A stretch of 53,498 nucleotides of DNA from Pseudanabaena mucicola FACHB-723 (lineage in GTDB: Bacteria; Cyanobacteriota; Cyanobacteriia; Pseudanabaenales; Pseudanabaenaceae), in NCBI RefSeq assembly GCF_014696385.1, contig NZ_JACJQB010000025.1, positions 1 through 53,498 of the forward strand, read 5' to 3'. Shown here one piece after another: positions 35,901-44,211 of the stretch. Every line of letters begins with the position of its first letter. The stretch's first letter is position 1. The notes under the pieces were generated by a model that was given only the letters and a program-made list of their open reading frames with translations, was not told the DNA's origin and made no database searches. The position numbers were made by a program, and so were the translations under genes.

Positions 35901-38828
35901 CCAACGCCTACCCCCACGCCAACGCCTACCCCCACGCCAGGTACAGGTACAGGTTCTTTCCTTCCTCCTCCAGTATTTGCTAGTCTGCCCACCACCTCTA
36001 AATTGCCATTGGCAATGATGACATCCCCTGCGGCGGCTTATCCATTCCCCCATGCATCAGGAGATATCTTTAACCGTCCGTTTTCGCCACCATCTGACTT
36101 TGAAAACGGAGGTACTGAAAGTATGCGCTATGTATGGGGCGATGATACTAATGGTGATGGGGTATTAAATACTACTCCTGTAAATGGTGTTACTGATAAC
36201 CTGAACATCTTCCCGAATATTCCACCCCGCCCAGCATCTGGCGGAGAAATCCCGATGTTGCCTGGCAGGTTCAACTTAGATCCTGTCACCAATAACAACA
36301 ATAACAATCAGATGACTAGGAGTCGTCCTGCTTCACAGAATCGAACTTTGTGGTACAGAACTGCCAATAGTGATGGTAACTATACTGGTGAAAACGAAAG
36401 TATCCGCTATAGCAATGGTGCGAACCTGTTTATCAATAACCTCAGTTTCCCTATCATCGGTGGGGGTAGCACTGGCGGTTTGAGAGCCAACCTTAGCTCC
36501 ACAGGGTCGTTGGTGTTGCCACCCACGCCATGTATTAGCCTAGTCGATGGCACTGTCGATGCACGTTGTACTACCAAGTCCTATACGTTTGGTCAAAATA
36601 CTACATTTACCCTCGGCACTACTACCACCGAAACTGCCAGCACAACCTTACTCAACCTCAACCTTCCATACAACCCTCATTTCCCATCTGACAATAGAAG
36701 TACCCCGAATACAACTAGTTCGGTGCAACCAGCCAGCAGCTTTACAGTATGCGGTGGTACTGGTAATACTCGCAAATATCAAGCAATCGAACGTCCATCT
36801 TTGAGTAAATTTGATATCAGTGCTAGTAGCTGTTCTCAAGGAAACGATACACCAGGTCAGGCTATTAGAAACTTTGTCGGAAGAATCACAACCACAACCA
36901 CGGCAGGTTCTGGTAAAGATTTTGACACCTTAAATCTTACAGGTGGCACTGGGTTATTGAGCTTCAACTTCTTACCAGGAAATGCCGCCTTTAAAGGACT
37001 AAATCCTGATGCTACTAAGCGGAACGATATTACACAAAATAGTAATCTAGGTACTACCGCTGGCAGCAATATTGACGTGGCTCTAAGAGCAGTTAACACC
37101 TATGCTGACAATAGAGTTCATGTATATAATGTTGCTAACTTAGGAATACTAGACGGTGGTACTCGTGACTTGACTGGCACGATCACATTCAGAGCTAATT
37201 GCGCTGATCCAGTGACAGGAGCTACTAGCACTTGCACACCAACTAGTGTAAGGCTCGGCCCTAGCCCTGTATTTATCATGAGAGGTGATTACCAAGAAAG
37301 CATCAGGTTTAAGGGCTTGCGGGTAAATCTAGATGGAGTTGATCCCAACAATATTTTCTGGATATCTTCGCGTGTGCAGAAGAGAATAGAAGCTAAAACT
37401 AGTAGCGGCAATTTTGTCCTTGCCCCTGGGGACGGAAAAAATCCGTTAATCGCAGTGGGTAAGAAGATTGTATTTTCAGATAAGGATGATCCTGTCCCAC
37501 CACCACTTAGTGCAAACACTACTTACTACATCCTGACAAATAACGGCGGAAGTGGTCAGTCTTCTAAAATTACCCTTTCATTAACTCCGCCACCAGCAGG
37601 AGTAGATTGTTCAGTAAATAATCCACCTGCAAGTTGTCCTCCTGAGATCGCAAATATTGCAGGGAATACAGATTTTGCAGTTAGTGCTGAGCCTAGCTTT
37701 ATCTTTGAAGGGTCTAAGTTATCGCCCAATATTTTAACTGGTAACTTTTTAGGTAACACTAACCCTGATAGTTCTACTCTTACGGAAGATAACACTTCTG
37801 TATTCATGGTCAGAAAAGATCCTGCCGAGGATAAAGACTACAACTCATTCAGAGGTGTGCGCTTCCTTGGACTATGGGGTGATGCCGCTAAGATCAACAA
37901 CGAAACTCTGTTTGTGGCGATGACCTCCGTTGACCAGCCAGCCCTACTGCCAGTCTTGCAACTCAATGTCCCAAATGCCGCTAGCGGCTCTGATAATATT
38001 AGTCAGCCAAATCCACGTTTTGAGAATGCATTCAATGGCATTCCTGACGACAGCAGCACAGACCGCAAAGGACAATGGGCGATTCGACCAAGAAGTACCG
38101 AAATCAATGTTTACTTTGTGGCGGGTAGCACACCATCTAGAAATGGAGTTCCCTATAAGGTTTCTAGCACTAGATTTAATGATCCCGATCTTGCCCCACC
38201 TGCGGCGGATACTGTGCTAACTCCTCCAGATGATGGTATTGGTGAAACTGGCGGCGGACTAGCGAACTTTGTGCGATTCATCGAAAACTGGCAAGGACTG
38301 TCAGCCAAAATTACAGGGGGATTTATTCAAAATACTAAGAGTCGATTTGCCACTGCGCCTTGGTCTCCATCGTCACTCATCTCTGGTGTTGCTGATACCA
38401 CAACTGTATTTTTAAATCCTGCTTTACCAAGCACAGATCAAACCAACGGCAGAAGTATGAGTGGTTTTAATTTGCAATATATGTCTAGGACTCCTAACCG
38501 CGTTCCCTACTACACAGCACCAATTCGTCTCTGGGGCTATGACGTGGGCTTGCTGACACAACAGCCCGATCGCTTTGCCGAGCGCTTTGCTGTCCCAATC
38601 CCAGGGGCAAATGAATACTTTAGAGAAGTCACACCAGATGACCCTTGGGTAGAAGCACTACTTTGCGCCCTAGAGCCAACTAATCCCGCTATCAATAAGA
38701 CAGGTGCGGTACCAAGTGCTTACACTAGAAGAGCATTGCGTGGTACTGATCTGCGGAGTGGGTGTAATGATGCTAAGTACGGTACGACCACCCCAGGCGC
38801 AAATCCCAACATCACCTATACTCCATAG
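29937..38828 (+). CDS. Giant HpsA-like hormogonium polysaccharide biosynthesis protein
   Basis: 2963 residues. Basic N-terminus (1-52), then one hydrophobic segment at 55-78 (GFVLPTVTLVTLIVTLLVV) followed by RSSERAQTAANARQ..., the pilin-like start typical of HpsA. The remainder is a huge extracytoplasmic region, Asn/Thr/Ser/Asp-rich, with beta-rich modules. A Calx-beta-like stretch (about 1620-1955) precedes a Thr-Pro repeat (about 1969-2001) and poly-Asn tracts. Few Cys are present (some paired as in SYTCTRGDE-like spacing). In Nostoc, HpsA is needed for exopolysaccharide secretion in hormogonia and motile filaments and is encoded with pseudopilin genes hpsB-D, as here. The protein looks longer than HpsA proteins I know of, which I could not check. 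It is followed directly by four pseudopilin genes. Confidence 0.85.
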   Translation: MSDSKQSRKINRFFAEFIAKLRKWLNKIGSPVRISRRFVRQLLGASRGRGKGSAGFVLPTVTLVTLIVTLLVVTTVSRSSERAQTAANARQEQVFRSAATPIIDRARVKIDALLNDDKLPRTTPPEEVLDSVITNDSGKYTFPDETRLQLVYNFPGTANSIVTGGNIENKEYISTAWKFPIDTDNNGKFDSYGIYSILLRARPSATVNRPVLPIESRALPMDETTLVGACTQASSGANVASDGGWTLSGNRLRKAFFVYSVTVPITARDSFPTELTEAQKDASYEIFNGITSISALELQQDRARSPQNNNAVFFEGDLELVDVATFRLNGRVYTAGSMMVAAGQNRPITFYQVSSSGGNTANPAQSTTNPNEYGSCYYEKKNSEIVVAGQLVDGDAVTDSLENKDRVNVDLFFGAGPGVPPFDPTATNPPGRKVIDSSNKSVSDLSSKVALNDFAYNNRIAALVTEAVRKNGNVTVPSPIPANFSVENLTYANASTKDPISVQEDLVKRIKDEALTSSDEVATARRAAFTAYFGERTRRVSFGQIPFTTVETFNPTTSNLLTRIPVAGKPGEDELAPPVDWMLPVFTNPNFGKAVTAYNLATGAGFDGKGVITGAAAAPVGGLTLLNTANRLNLSASDPDSVITTNEVELGDRVLVGNGLPARWLKRNDITNQLEFVGDRERNMISTISGASGVSWDNPSNAGDRYRNTRSITLNSLGVTDRGGFWELSASLDPAVSDLADTTKPLISELSPRTGGLRVVTNAGIYSRLSSQTFLPRFRTGFVDDPATPANESSMPLWDGKPINNPITEINEAKFAEKSCNTAGCVDDGSKNFVVWQDSMPMTGGTGDNRKGDLQMRASAIYHYKYDAYNPIGAAANYQTPIACVSSYYDPSTSITARNGLVPSGGTSVNAPWNFNAAGRSNNGLVYRVGQTAAGFNFSGISINADGVFSGFSANANNPASTAATLKDRLTYQANLIFPNGRFVNEPLREVIKKLIATPSATLTLPQQSTLDSNLCALQILDGTLTLANTSGTSATITPAAVTGNPAVTAVQLPHGAFRESSFLDGREVKSLNRNESLTEGAVGNDPRTTGLASTDPTAAAKQGLAIATKNRADIYDLELEQRQPLEIRTTDIDMDRLRGSKISGGNNAGLATDYLLPYSGLIYATREDALEDLSYFDKDPTTGDPVQTDDVKRKNLSSTDFLLDPTRKPSSIRLINGYRLWRSDLVTANLTATPSQNLAVSNTSYISYPVTDATRGEKGLALVSNLPVYIKAQVDPSTTVDSTVVIPPIPSFNRHTRQEFTQLLIEDIANPNNIWDNFYRRHANVSAADRLDPNFACRPGSSTSCTRGDEWRPATVLADSVTVLSSNFRDGYRTDGDFDLRNNANTSTSINWQSQLNPARYPNDPIKDSSYVLDRRRSGFFNNSFVTSSPWLQRLNSDGATVPDSNLWPASPASNPPNNGNLASYNANGVTPIQRRISFPEYGMEICRKVPVGECTFSDWVKAGAGTTTLPSFNTNGTISTDAAAPRFISSADSRFARRLSFLRFDDIYKDGNQQLIFAGSCLNPASPPVIWPMAIGVANGDNATTGFTYPQVMGDRATPFDVSNNNNNNSYGTVPCPERGIRVTISSGNQDIAEGRRRDQNQRTGGTAIGSLEAQLNGSDDLPRVTWGTGNDNGATTIPTTPLIIGSVTNSNDNNSGQSSTSTTNPANNPTNRSRSTNNAVYRRFNFDVRIQDSDRANLPAGQTIRVRVTLRRTGTAQPGEIGASNFPNLPSKFPVIGDDVTTAQTKADYLNRLVNPATTALAMTVPSTVNTQTLDATTGAVTNTTGTIASSIPVPANGGQYPRLRIGPSSAETVAPELATCEADRYCTVLTWTGPTEPTNGSDPTIKTVTVLVVRDSADEPNNEDFEIRLDNIRGPQATYGSNRTRRGRILSRNPNSDENQAPNCETGLTFTNNDDRAITAPATCPTPTPTPTPTPTPTPTPTPTPTPTPTPTPTPTPGTGTGSFLPPPVFASLPTTSKLPLAMMTSPAAAYPFPHASGDIFNRPFSPPSDFENGGTESMRYVWGDDTNGDGVLNTTPVNGVTDNLNIFPNIPPRPASGGEIPMLPGRFNLDPVTNNNNNNQMTRSRPASQNRTLWYRTANSDGNYTGENESIRYSNGANLFINNLSFPIIGGGSTGGLRANLSSTGSLVLPPTPCISLVDGTVDARCTTKSYTFGQNTTFTLGTTTTETASTTLLNLNLPYNPHFPSDNRSTPNTTSSVQPASSFTVCGGTGNTRKYQAIERPSLSKFDISASSCSQGNDTPGQAIRNFVGRITTTTTAGSGKDFDTLNLTGGTGLLSFNFLPGNAAFKGLNPDATKRNDITQNSNLGTTAGSNIDVALRAVNTYADNRVHVYNVANLGILDGGTRDLTGTITFRANCADPVTGATSTCTPTSVRLGPSPVFIMRGDYQESIRFKGLRVNLDGVDPNNIFWISSRVQKRIEAKTSSGNFVLAPGDGKNPLIAVGKKIVFSDKDDPVPPPLSANTTYYILTNNGGSGQSSKITLSLTPPPAGVDCSVNNPPASCPPEIANIAGNTDFAVSAEPSFIFEGSKLSPNILTGNFLGNTNPDSSTLTEDNTSVFMVRKDPAEDKDYNSFRGVRFLGLWGDAAKINNETLFVAMTSVDQPALLPVLQLNVPNAASGSDNISQPNPRFENAFNGIPDDSSTDRKGQWAIRPRSTEINVYFVAGSTPSRNGVPYKVSSTRFNDPDLAPPAADTVLTPPDDGIGETGGGLANFVRFIENWQGLSAKITGGFIQNTKSRFATAPWSPSSLISGVADTTTVFLNPALPSTDQTNGRSMSGFNLQYMSRTPNRVPYYTAPIRLWGYDVGLLTQQPDRFAERFAVPIPGANEYFREVTPDDPWVEALLCALEPTNPAINKTGAVPSAYTRRALRGTDLRSGCNDAKYGTTTPGANPNITYTP
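35841..35940 (+). repeat. Thr-Pro coding microsatellite within the hpsA-like gene
   Basis: About 100 bp of 6- and 12-bp units (CCGACTCCCACA and variants) encode alternating Thr-Pro. All units are multiples of three, so slippage changes linker length but not the frame. Confidence 0.9.
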
Positions 38829-38873
38829 TTGACAATAAATGTATGCCTACATTTATACCGAAGGTCTAAAACA

Positions 38874-39659
38874 ATGAAAAAACAAGACATCGAAACTCAA
38901 GATAATCTCTATATAGGCGGCACTAGGTACGGGGCGATCGCTCTGTATCTACAATTCCTAGCAAATCGTAGTAGATTAAAACCACAAGAGTCAGGCTTTT
39001 CATTGTTAGAGTCATTGATTGCGGTAGCCGTTGTCAGCATTTTGATCGTGGCGATCGCGCCGATGATAGCCCTCTCTACCTCCGCAAGAATTAATGCCAG
39101 ACGTATCGATCAGGCAACTCAAGCCGCAAGATCCTATGTGGATGCAGTGCGTGGCGGCGTGATTGACACAGTCGCATTTCCTACCAATTTGATTAGAAAT
39201 ACCCCCAATGCTCAAGGGCAGTACACATTTGAGGCGATCGCCCCACCCACTAACGTTCCAACCCTTGCGGCCAGTTCTACCTGTAGCCAAGTCAATACAG
39301 CAGTTTTGGGGAGTGCCGCCGTACTGGGAACTTGCGTAGATGTTAATGCTAATGGTTTCTCTGTAAATGATCCACAGGACTTATTCATTCAACCAATGCG
39401 GAGTGGTCCGACTGATCCAAGCGAGTTAAGAGGGCAAGGGTATTGGTTGGCAGTAAGAGTTTATCGCAGTGACGCTCTGACCAGTGCTAGTGCAATTAGA
39501 ACAGGTACTGAAGAGAGCTGTAACTCAGGGGCAAATGCAACTGCTTTCTCTAGCACTAGTTCGATCACCTGCCCAATTGTAACCATCCGATCGCAGATTC
39601 CCCCTGTGGGAAGCTCGATTAATATCAATGAGGTCAGCAAAGGTATTGGCTCAAATTAA
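38874..39659 (+). CDS. Pseudopilin, HpsB-like
   Basis: 261 residues from the ATG at 38874 (AAGG about 9 nt upstream; an in-frame TTG at 38829 would add 15 residues and abut hpsA). After a long basic leader of about 43 residues there is a type IV pilin motif, SGFSLLESLIAVAVVSILIVAIAPM, with the Glu at position +5 after the prepilin-peptidase glycine. The rest is a small globular domain. By order and type it matches hpsB, a pseudopilin needed for polysaccharide secretion in hormogonia. Confidence 0.85.
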   Translation: MKKQDIETQDNLYIGGTRYGAIALYLQFLANRSRLKPQESGFSLLESLIAVAVVSILIVAIAPMIALSTSARINARRIDQATQAARSYVDAVRGGVIDTVAFPTNLIRNTPNAQGQYTFEAIAPPTNVPTLAASSTCSQVNTAVLGSAAVLGTCVDVNANGFSVNDPQDLFIQPMRSGPTDPSELRGQGYWLAVRVYRSDALTSASAIRTGTEESCNSGANATAFSSTSSITCPIVTIRSQIPPVGSSININEVSKGIGSN

Positions 39660-39689
39660 TTTGGAAATCCATAATTCACGCTAACAATT

Positions 39690-41108
39690 ATGAAAAGCCC
39701 ATTCTGCAAAATAGTTAAATTCTGGCAAAGGGCAATTTTGCGATCGCCCAAAAGATCAAACATCAAGGGCAATCGCCATAAGCGATTAGCCTTTGGTTTT
39801 ACGCTGATTGAGTTACTCGTGGCGGCTTTGATTGCGTCTTTACTGGTTTCTGTTTTGCTGGGCTTTTTGCTCGGTGTGTTAGATAGCGATCGCAAAGAAA
39901 CTGCAAAGTCTAACGCCCAAGAAGAATTGCAAGCTGCAATTAGTTATATTTCTGACGACTTACAAGAAGCAATCTATATCTATGGCGCTGATGCCCTCGC
40001 CAGCATTAACAGTCAGTTACCTCACACTCAAACTACTGACCCAAGTGGTGATTGCAACCCAACTACTAATACTTGTACGCCAGTTTTAGTCTTTTGGAAA
40101 AGATACAATTACAATCCAAATGCTGAGGCAAATTACACGGCTCCAACCGCACCAACCACAAAACAATACATTGGCTGTATGCCCTATGAAGATAGCAATC
40201 CCGCTTCAGTTTTGACAGCTTGTCGAGCTTCAGAGACTAAATTTGGGCGCGATACTTACACTTACTCCCTAGTTGCTTACTACCTCAAAAATGATACGAA
40301 TTTGGGTGGTTCTGTCTGGTCCAATACAGCCCGAATTTTGCGATGGGAGCTTAAAGATGGCTACGTGGCTTATTGTGCTGCTGGAGGAGCAATTACTAAA
40401 TCGACTACAGGCTTGCCAGTAAGTCCAGCAGGCTGTCCTGCGGTAGCAAAGCTAAGTACGAGAGCTAACTCCACACTGCTACCTATTACATCTCAAGTTG
40501 ACTCCAATGTTTACTTCATCGCTCCTGACAAAGGGTTTGCCCGTCCAGATTTCTCTAGTGCTGGCACTTTGTCAAGTCTAGCGGCAGGTTGGAGAAAATA
40601 CGATGACTTCAGTTTTAGCACCAACCCATTTGTAACGTTAGTAGATTTTATGGATGACACTGCTTACAACGTCAACCAAGGTGGCGATAACCTTGCTAGC
40701 GCAGCAAGCAGTGCTACGACTGACTCAGCAATTAAAATCCCCATTGGTAAAAATGTGTCGATTGCAGGACTACCAAGCACTAACCCCAATTGTGACGATC
40801 CCTCCGTTGGCGTTGGCAATACTAACCCTGCAACGACAACTAATCCGTCAGGCACTGTGACTCAGCGAGTACCTGCCGACTTTTCAGACGCAACTAGTAA
40901 CCCTGCGAGGTTAACAAGCTTCTATGCCTGTGTCGCTCCTGAGAATGTAACGGTGAGACTATTTATGAGGGGAAATGCGATCGCTCGTTTAGCAACCCCA
41001 GCAGTTGATCGCACTGCTCGTCAGCCAACAACCAACAATCTTTCATTTTTCCCGACTGCCGATGTCCGAGCCTTTGGGCGTAGCGCTGTGGGCTTGAAGA
41101 CTAGATAA
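39690..41108 (+). CDS. Pseudopilin, HpsC-like
   Basis: 472 residues. Leader of 35 residues, then the prepilin motif FGFTLIELLVAALIASLLVSVLLGFLLG with the +5 Glu, and a long C-terminal domain (about 400 residues), unusually large for a pseudopilin and consistent with HpsC. It starts 30 bp after the HpsB-like gene and ends 25 bp before the next pilin gene. Confidence 0.85.
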   Translation: MKSPFCKIVKFWQRAILRSPKRSNIKGNRHKRLAFGFTLIELLVAALIASLLVSVLLGFLLGVLDSDRKETAKSNAQEELQAAISYISDDLQEAIYIYGADALASINSQLPHTQTTDPSGDCNPTTNTCTPVLVFWKRYNYNPNAEANYTAPTAPTTKQYIGCMPYEDSNPASVLTACRASETKFGRDTYTYSLVAYYLKNDTNLGGSVWSNTARILRWELKDGYVAYCAAGGAITKSTTGLPVSPAGCPAVAKLSTRANSTLLPITSQVDSNVYFIAPDKGFARPDFSSAGTLSSLAAGWRKYDDFSFSTNPFVTLVDFMDDTAYNVNQGGDNLASAASSATTDSAIKIPIGKNVSIAGLPSTNPNCDDPSVGVGNTNPATTTNPSGTVTQRVPADFSDATSNPARLTSFYACVAPENVTVRLFMRGNAIARLATPAVDRTARQPTTNNLSFFPTADVRAFGRSAVGLKTR

Positions 41109-41133
41109 ATTTATAGGGTAATTGTAAAAAGCA

Positions 41134-41730
41134 ATGAAAAGAAATAGAAAACAACGCGATCGTTACAGTTTAGGCTTCACTCTTATTGAAGTTCTAGTGG
41201 TGATGATTATTGTTGGTATCTTGAGTGCGATCGCCGCCCCATCTTGGCTAGGTTTTGTCAATAATCAACGGATTAATTCTTCTCAAACTAAAATTTTTCA
41301 AGCCATTAAAGTTGCTCAGTCAGATGCAAAAGTTCGTAAGGTAAATAATGCTACGGGCAGGACTAAAATTACTTTTACATTTCCTGCAAGTGGAGATCCT
41401 ACATTCAAGTTAGATAATGTTCGTGCTAACAGTGGTCAAGAACAGAGGCTAGAATCAGGAGTAATAATTGCTTCAGTGACTAAAGGGAATATAACTGCTA
41501 ATCCCGCCGATCCACCACCTCCTGCAAATGTACTTCCTAGCCCTGTTGCTATTGAATTTGATTCTCGGGGGTTTTTAGTTGACGGAAGCAATCTTCCTAT
41601 ATGTATTAATCTATCCAACGATACTACTGCGAATAAAAAAGCCAAAAAGTGGATTAAAATTCAGACCATTCTTGGTGCTGTTACCACAGGAGCCGTGGAA
41701 TCAGAGCAGAGTATTTGTGGAAAAACATAA
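41134..41730 (+). CDS. GspH/FimT-like pseudopilin
   Basis: 198 residues. Short basic leader (MKRNRKQRDRYSLG), then FTLIEVLVVMIIVGILSAIAAPSWLGF, a classic type IV pilin N-terminal helix, followed by a beta-rich domain of GspH/FimT size. Similar to the next gene in motif and length; it probably forms part of a pseudopilus tip with HpsB- and HpsC-like proteins. Confidence 0.88.
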   Translation: MKRNRKQRDRYSLGFTLIEVLVVMIIVGILSAIAAPSWLGFVNNQRINSSQTKIFQAIKVAQSDAKVRKVNNATGRTKITFTFPASGDPTFKLDNVRANSGQEQRLESGVIIASVTKGNITANPADPPPPANVLPSPVAIEFDSRGFLVDGSNLPICINLSNDTTANKKAKKWIKIQTILGAVTTGAVESEQSICGKT

Positions 41731-41756
41731 AAACAATCTAAAAATCATAGAGAAGT

Positions 41757-42359
41757 ATGATCGGGCGTAAAAAGATCTATCGTCTATATCGTCAAGGCAT
41801 TATTGGGCGCAGATATTTACAGCGAGCAATGATTGGCTTTACCCTGATCGAAGTTTTAGTTGTCATGGCAATGATTGGCATCTTGGCAGCCATCGCTGCA
41901 CCATCTTGGCAAGCATTCGCCAATAATCAAAGGATTAACTCAGCCCAGAGTATAGCTTTTAGCAGTTTACGACTAGCCCAAAGCAATGCTAAACGCACTC
42001 AAAATATATGGCAAGCAACTTTTAGAAATACCCCCACGTTTGCTCAATATGCTGTACATCCTGCACCTCCTTCAAGCATGAATGCAGCCGATTGGAATAA
42101 CTTGCCTTGGCAAAACTTTGATGAAGGGGTCAGAATTGTCGAAAATACCGAAGCCCCGCCAAGAACAACTCTAACAAAACTAACTATTCCTGAGCCAGAT
42201 GTATACCGCATCCAGTTTAAATCTCAAGGTAATCCCAATGGTTTAGGCGAGTTAGGAAGAATTACCTTTGGAACCAGCTCTGGCAATAATAGAAAATGTG
42301 TAATTGTCTCCACATTACTAGGCTCATTACGACTAGCCGAAAATTCGGCATGTAACTAA
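41757..42359 (+). CDS. GspH/FimT-like pseudopilin, paralogue of the previous gene
   Basis: 200 residues. After a 27-residue leader comes GFTLIEVLVVMAMIGILAAIAAPSWQAFANNQRINSAQS. The stretch IAAPSWxxFxNNQRINSxQ is shared with the previous gene, indicating a tandem duplication with later divergence in the C-terminal domain. It is the last gene of the hps-type operon and is followed at 26 bp by the end of a minus-strand gene. Confidence 0.88.
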   Translation: MIGRKKIYRLYRQGIIGRRYLQRAMIGFTLIEVLVVMAMIGILAAIAAPSWQAFANNQRINSAQSIAFSSLRLAQSNAKRTQNIWQATFRNTPTFAQYAVHPAPPSSMNAADWNNLPWQNFDEGVRIVENTEAPPRTTLTKLTIPEPDVYRIQFKSQGNPNGLGELGRITFGTSSGNNRKCVIVSTLLGSLRLAENSACN

Positions 42360-42384
42360 ACGTTTAGGAAAAAGATGGGGAAAT

Positions 42385-43095
42385 TTACTTTTTTCGAGTT
42401 CGAGGTGGCGGAATCACGGTGTCAATGGATAAGTCCTCACTGAGCAGATAATTAGCGGCTTTTTCACTGATGACCATGGCTTTAGAAATTTGCGATCGCG
42501 CCGTACTGTTGGCGGGCAAATAAAGTTGAATAATTTTGCGCTTAATTAAGGGTGATGTGGCGCAGAGAGAGTTACGAGCATTACGCCATTCCGCATCGGA
42601 GCGACAGAATAGGCGCAAGGCAAGATCAACGGTGGGCTGTCGGCAATTGGTTTCATCATTGTTGAGGAAGGAATAGAGCTTTTCATAGCGGCGGCTGATT
42701 TCGGGTGCGATGCAAAGAACCAGCAGATCGCGCTCAAAAAGCCCTAATTCTAGGCGATTGCAAAGGGTGGGAATGGCAAGCCGAATATTTTGTTCTTGGC
42801 TAGCTTGAATGCGATCGCCATAACGACCGAGGGGATGGATAATCGGTGTTTTTGGGGCAACACTGCCACCTTTGGCGGGATCGATGGCAATAAACCCCTT
42901 CCACCAATGACTCGTAGCCCGATCGGCTGCATTTCTGGCAACCCGTTCAATTTCTTGATTGCTTTGACGTTGTTTCGATAGCGATCGCATTAATATGCGA
43001 TCGAGCCATGCCAGCTCGGCTTTGAGATATGACCAATTGTCCGCAAAGGGTTGTGCCTTAGGCAAAGCAGGGACTTCACCTGTTTCTGCAATCAT
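42385..43095 (-). CDS. Helical protein of unknown function, AAA-associated winged-helix-like
   Basis: 236 residues from the ATG at 43095, chosen because this ATG overlaps the permease stop codon (ATGA); a longer frame to 43194 reads through the permease gene. The central part (ATSHWWKGFIAID, NRLELGLFERDLLVLCIAPEISRRYEKLYSFLNND, TVDLALRLF) resembles the winged-helix segment that precedes AAA domains in some cyanobacterial ATPases, but no ATPase domain is present. The role is unknown; coupling to the ABC-2 permease suggests a shared process. Confidence 0.65.
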   Translation of the reverse strand: MIAETGEVPALPKAQPFADNWSYLKAELAWLDRILMRSLSKQRQSNQEIERVARNAADRATSHWWKGFIAIDPAKGGSVAPKTPIIHPLGRYGDRIQASQEQNIRLAIPTLCNRLELGLFERDLLVLCIAPEISRRYEKLYSFLNNDETNCRQPTVDLALRLFCRSDAEWRNARNSLCATSPLIKRKIIQLYLPANSTARSQISKAMVISEKAANYLLSEDLSIDTVIPPPRTRKK

Positions 43096-43982
43096 GCTAC
43101 GCCTCGGCGTAATGTCCCCCGAATAAATACAGCCACGAATATACCAAAGCTCAATAATGCGATCGCAGATGTCAAAATGGTCATGCTGCCCCAAGGCGCG
43201 GTAAATACGACGCTATCCCATGCCCATGTGCTGTGGCTATAGACATAGCGAATTGGCTCAATTGCCCAAGAGAGTGGGTTGAGGCTCGCGATCCATTGTA
43301 ACCAAGTGGGCATAAATGCAAGGGGGGCAAGGGCGGTGCTAGAGAACATCAGGGGCAAATTTACTAGGAAAATAAAGGCAAGCATTTCTTGGTGACCGGG
43401 CATCGCAAAGGCTAGCCCTAAGCTCAACATGGTGAAGTCAACGATCAGCAGAGTCAAGATCAGCGACATCACCGCTAAGCCTGTCACACTCGGTAAACCT
43501 GCGCCCATCAGTCCACTGACGGAGACGATTGCTGCTGTTTGTACCATACTCAGGGCAATGATGAAAATGGCGGAGGCGGCGATGATCGAGAATCTGGATA
43601 CAAGTGGGGCGACAAGGATGCGATTGAGAAATCCAAATTCACGATCAAATAGCATTGGCAGTCCTGAATTGAGGGCGCTACTGAAGGCGGTAAAGACAAT
43701 TATTCCTGCTGCTAAAAACTGCACATAGGTCTGGTCATCGCCGACTAAGCCTTTGGGTAAACCACTAAATAGCGCCCCAAACAGTAGTAACCACATTAGG
43801 GGCTGCAATACACCTGCGATTAATGTGGTGGGGCGGCGACGTAGTTGGATAAACAGGCGGGTGGTTAGGGCTGTTACTTCTTGGCGAAAGTCCGCCGACC
43901 AAAAATTAGGGCTAGGATCTGCGGGTTGGATAATTTGCGGCGGCTCTGAGGTAGATAGCGGTGGGAGAGAGGTTTGGGTCAT
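43092..43982 (-). CDS. ABC-2 type transporter permease, Ycf38-like
   Basis: 296 residues with six predicted transmembrane helices. FWSADFRQEVTALTTRLFIQLRRRPTTLI and FDREFGFLNRILVAPLVSR, together with the FMPTWLQWIASLNPLSWAIEPIRYV segment, match DrrB/Ycf38-type permeases of the ABC-2 family. The partner ATPase is not in the window. It overlaps the following minus-strand gene by 4 nt. Confidence 0.88.
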   Translation of the reverse strand: MTQTSLPPLSTSEPPQIIQPADPSPNFWSADFRQEVTALTTRLFIQLRRRPTTLIAGVLQPLMWLLLFGALFSGLPKGLVGDDQTYVQFLAAGIIVFTAFSSALNSGLPMLFDREFGFLNRILVAPLVSRFSIIAASAIFIIALSMVQTAAIVSVSGLMGAGLPSVTGLAVMSLILTLLIVDFTMLSLGLAFAMPGHQEMLAFIFLVNLPLMFSSTALAPLAFMPTWLQWIASLNPLSWAIEPIRYVYSHSTWAWDSVVFTAPWGSMTILTSAIALLSFGIFVAVFIRGTLRRGVA

Positions 43983-44049
43983 CGATGTATGTTAGCGAAA
44001 AAGTTCTATCTCTATTCTATTTGCCAAGTCCCAAATTATAGCCATAGCC

Positions 44050-44121
44050 ATTTACGTTAGGACAAATCCAAACCCCAAAATAGAGTCGCGGTATTTCGCG
44101 CCGCAACTCTATTTTGGGGTT
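44050..44121. repeat. Intergenic palindromic repeat, copy 2
   Basis: Inverted repeat 44071-44091 with 44101-44121 (20 of 21 pairs). The flank before it (TTTACGTTAGGAC...CCAAACCCC) is also shared with copy 3 at 48521, so the repeated unit is longer than the hairpin. No gene in 43983-44211 otherwise. Confidence 0.75.
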
Positions 44122-44211
44122 CACAATCCAGACCGGTAAATCACTGTGAATTTCTCCTATAATTTTTATAGGGTGCAGTTAACTATCGATAGCTGCTAAT
44201 GCGAGGGATTT

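Noticed and set aside
35765-36053. Minus-strand frames made of Gly-Val or Arg/Trp/Gly repeats opposite the hpsA-like gene
   Set aside because: They are the complement of the Thr-Pro repeat and have no independent support.
43096-43194. Longer N-terminus for the gene at 42385
   Set aside because: It would read through the permease gene; the ATG overlapping the permease stop is the better start.
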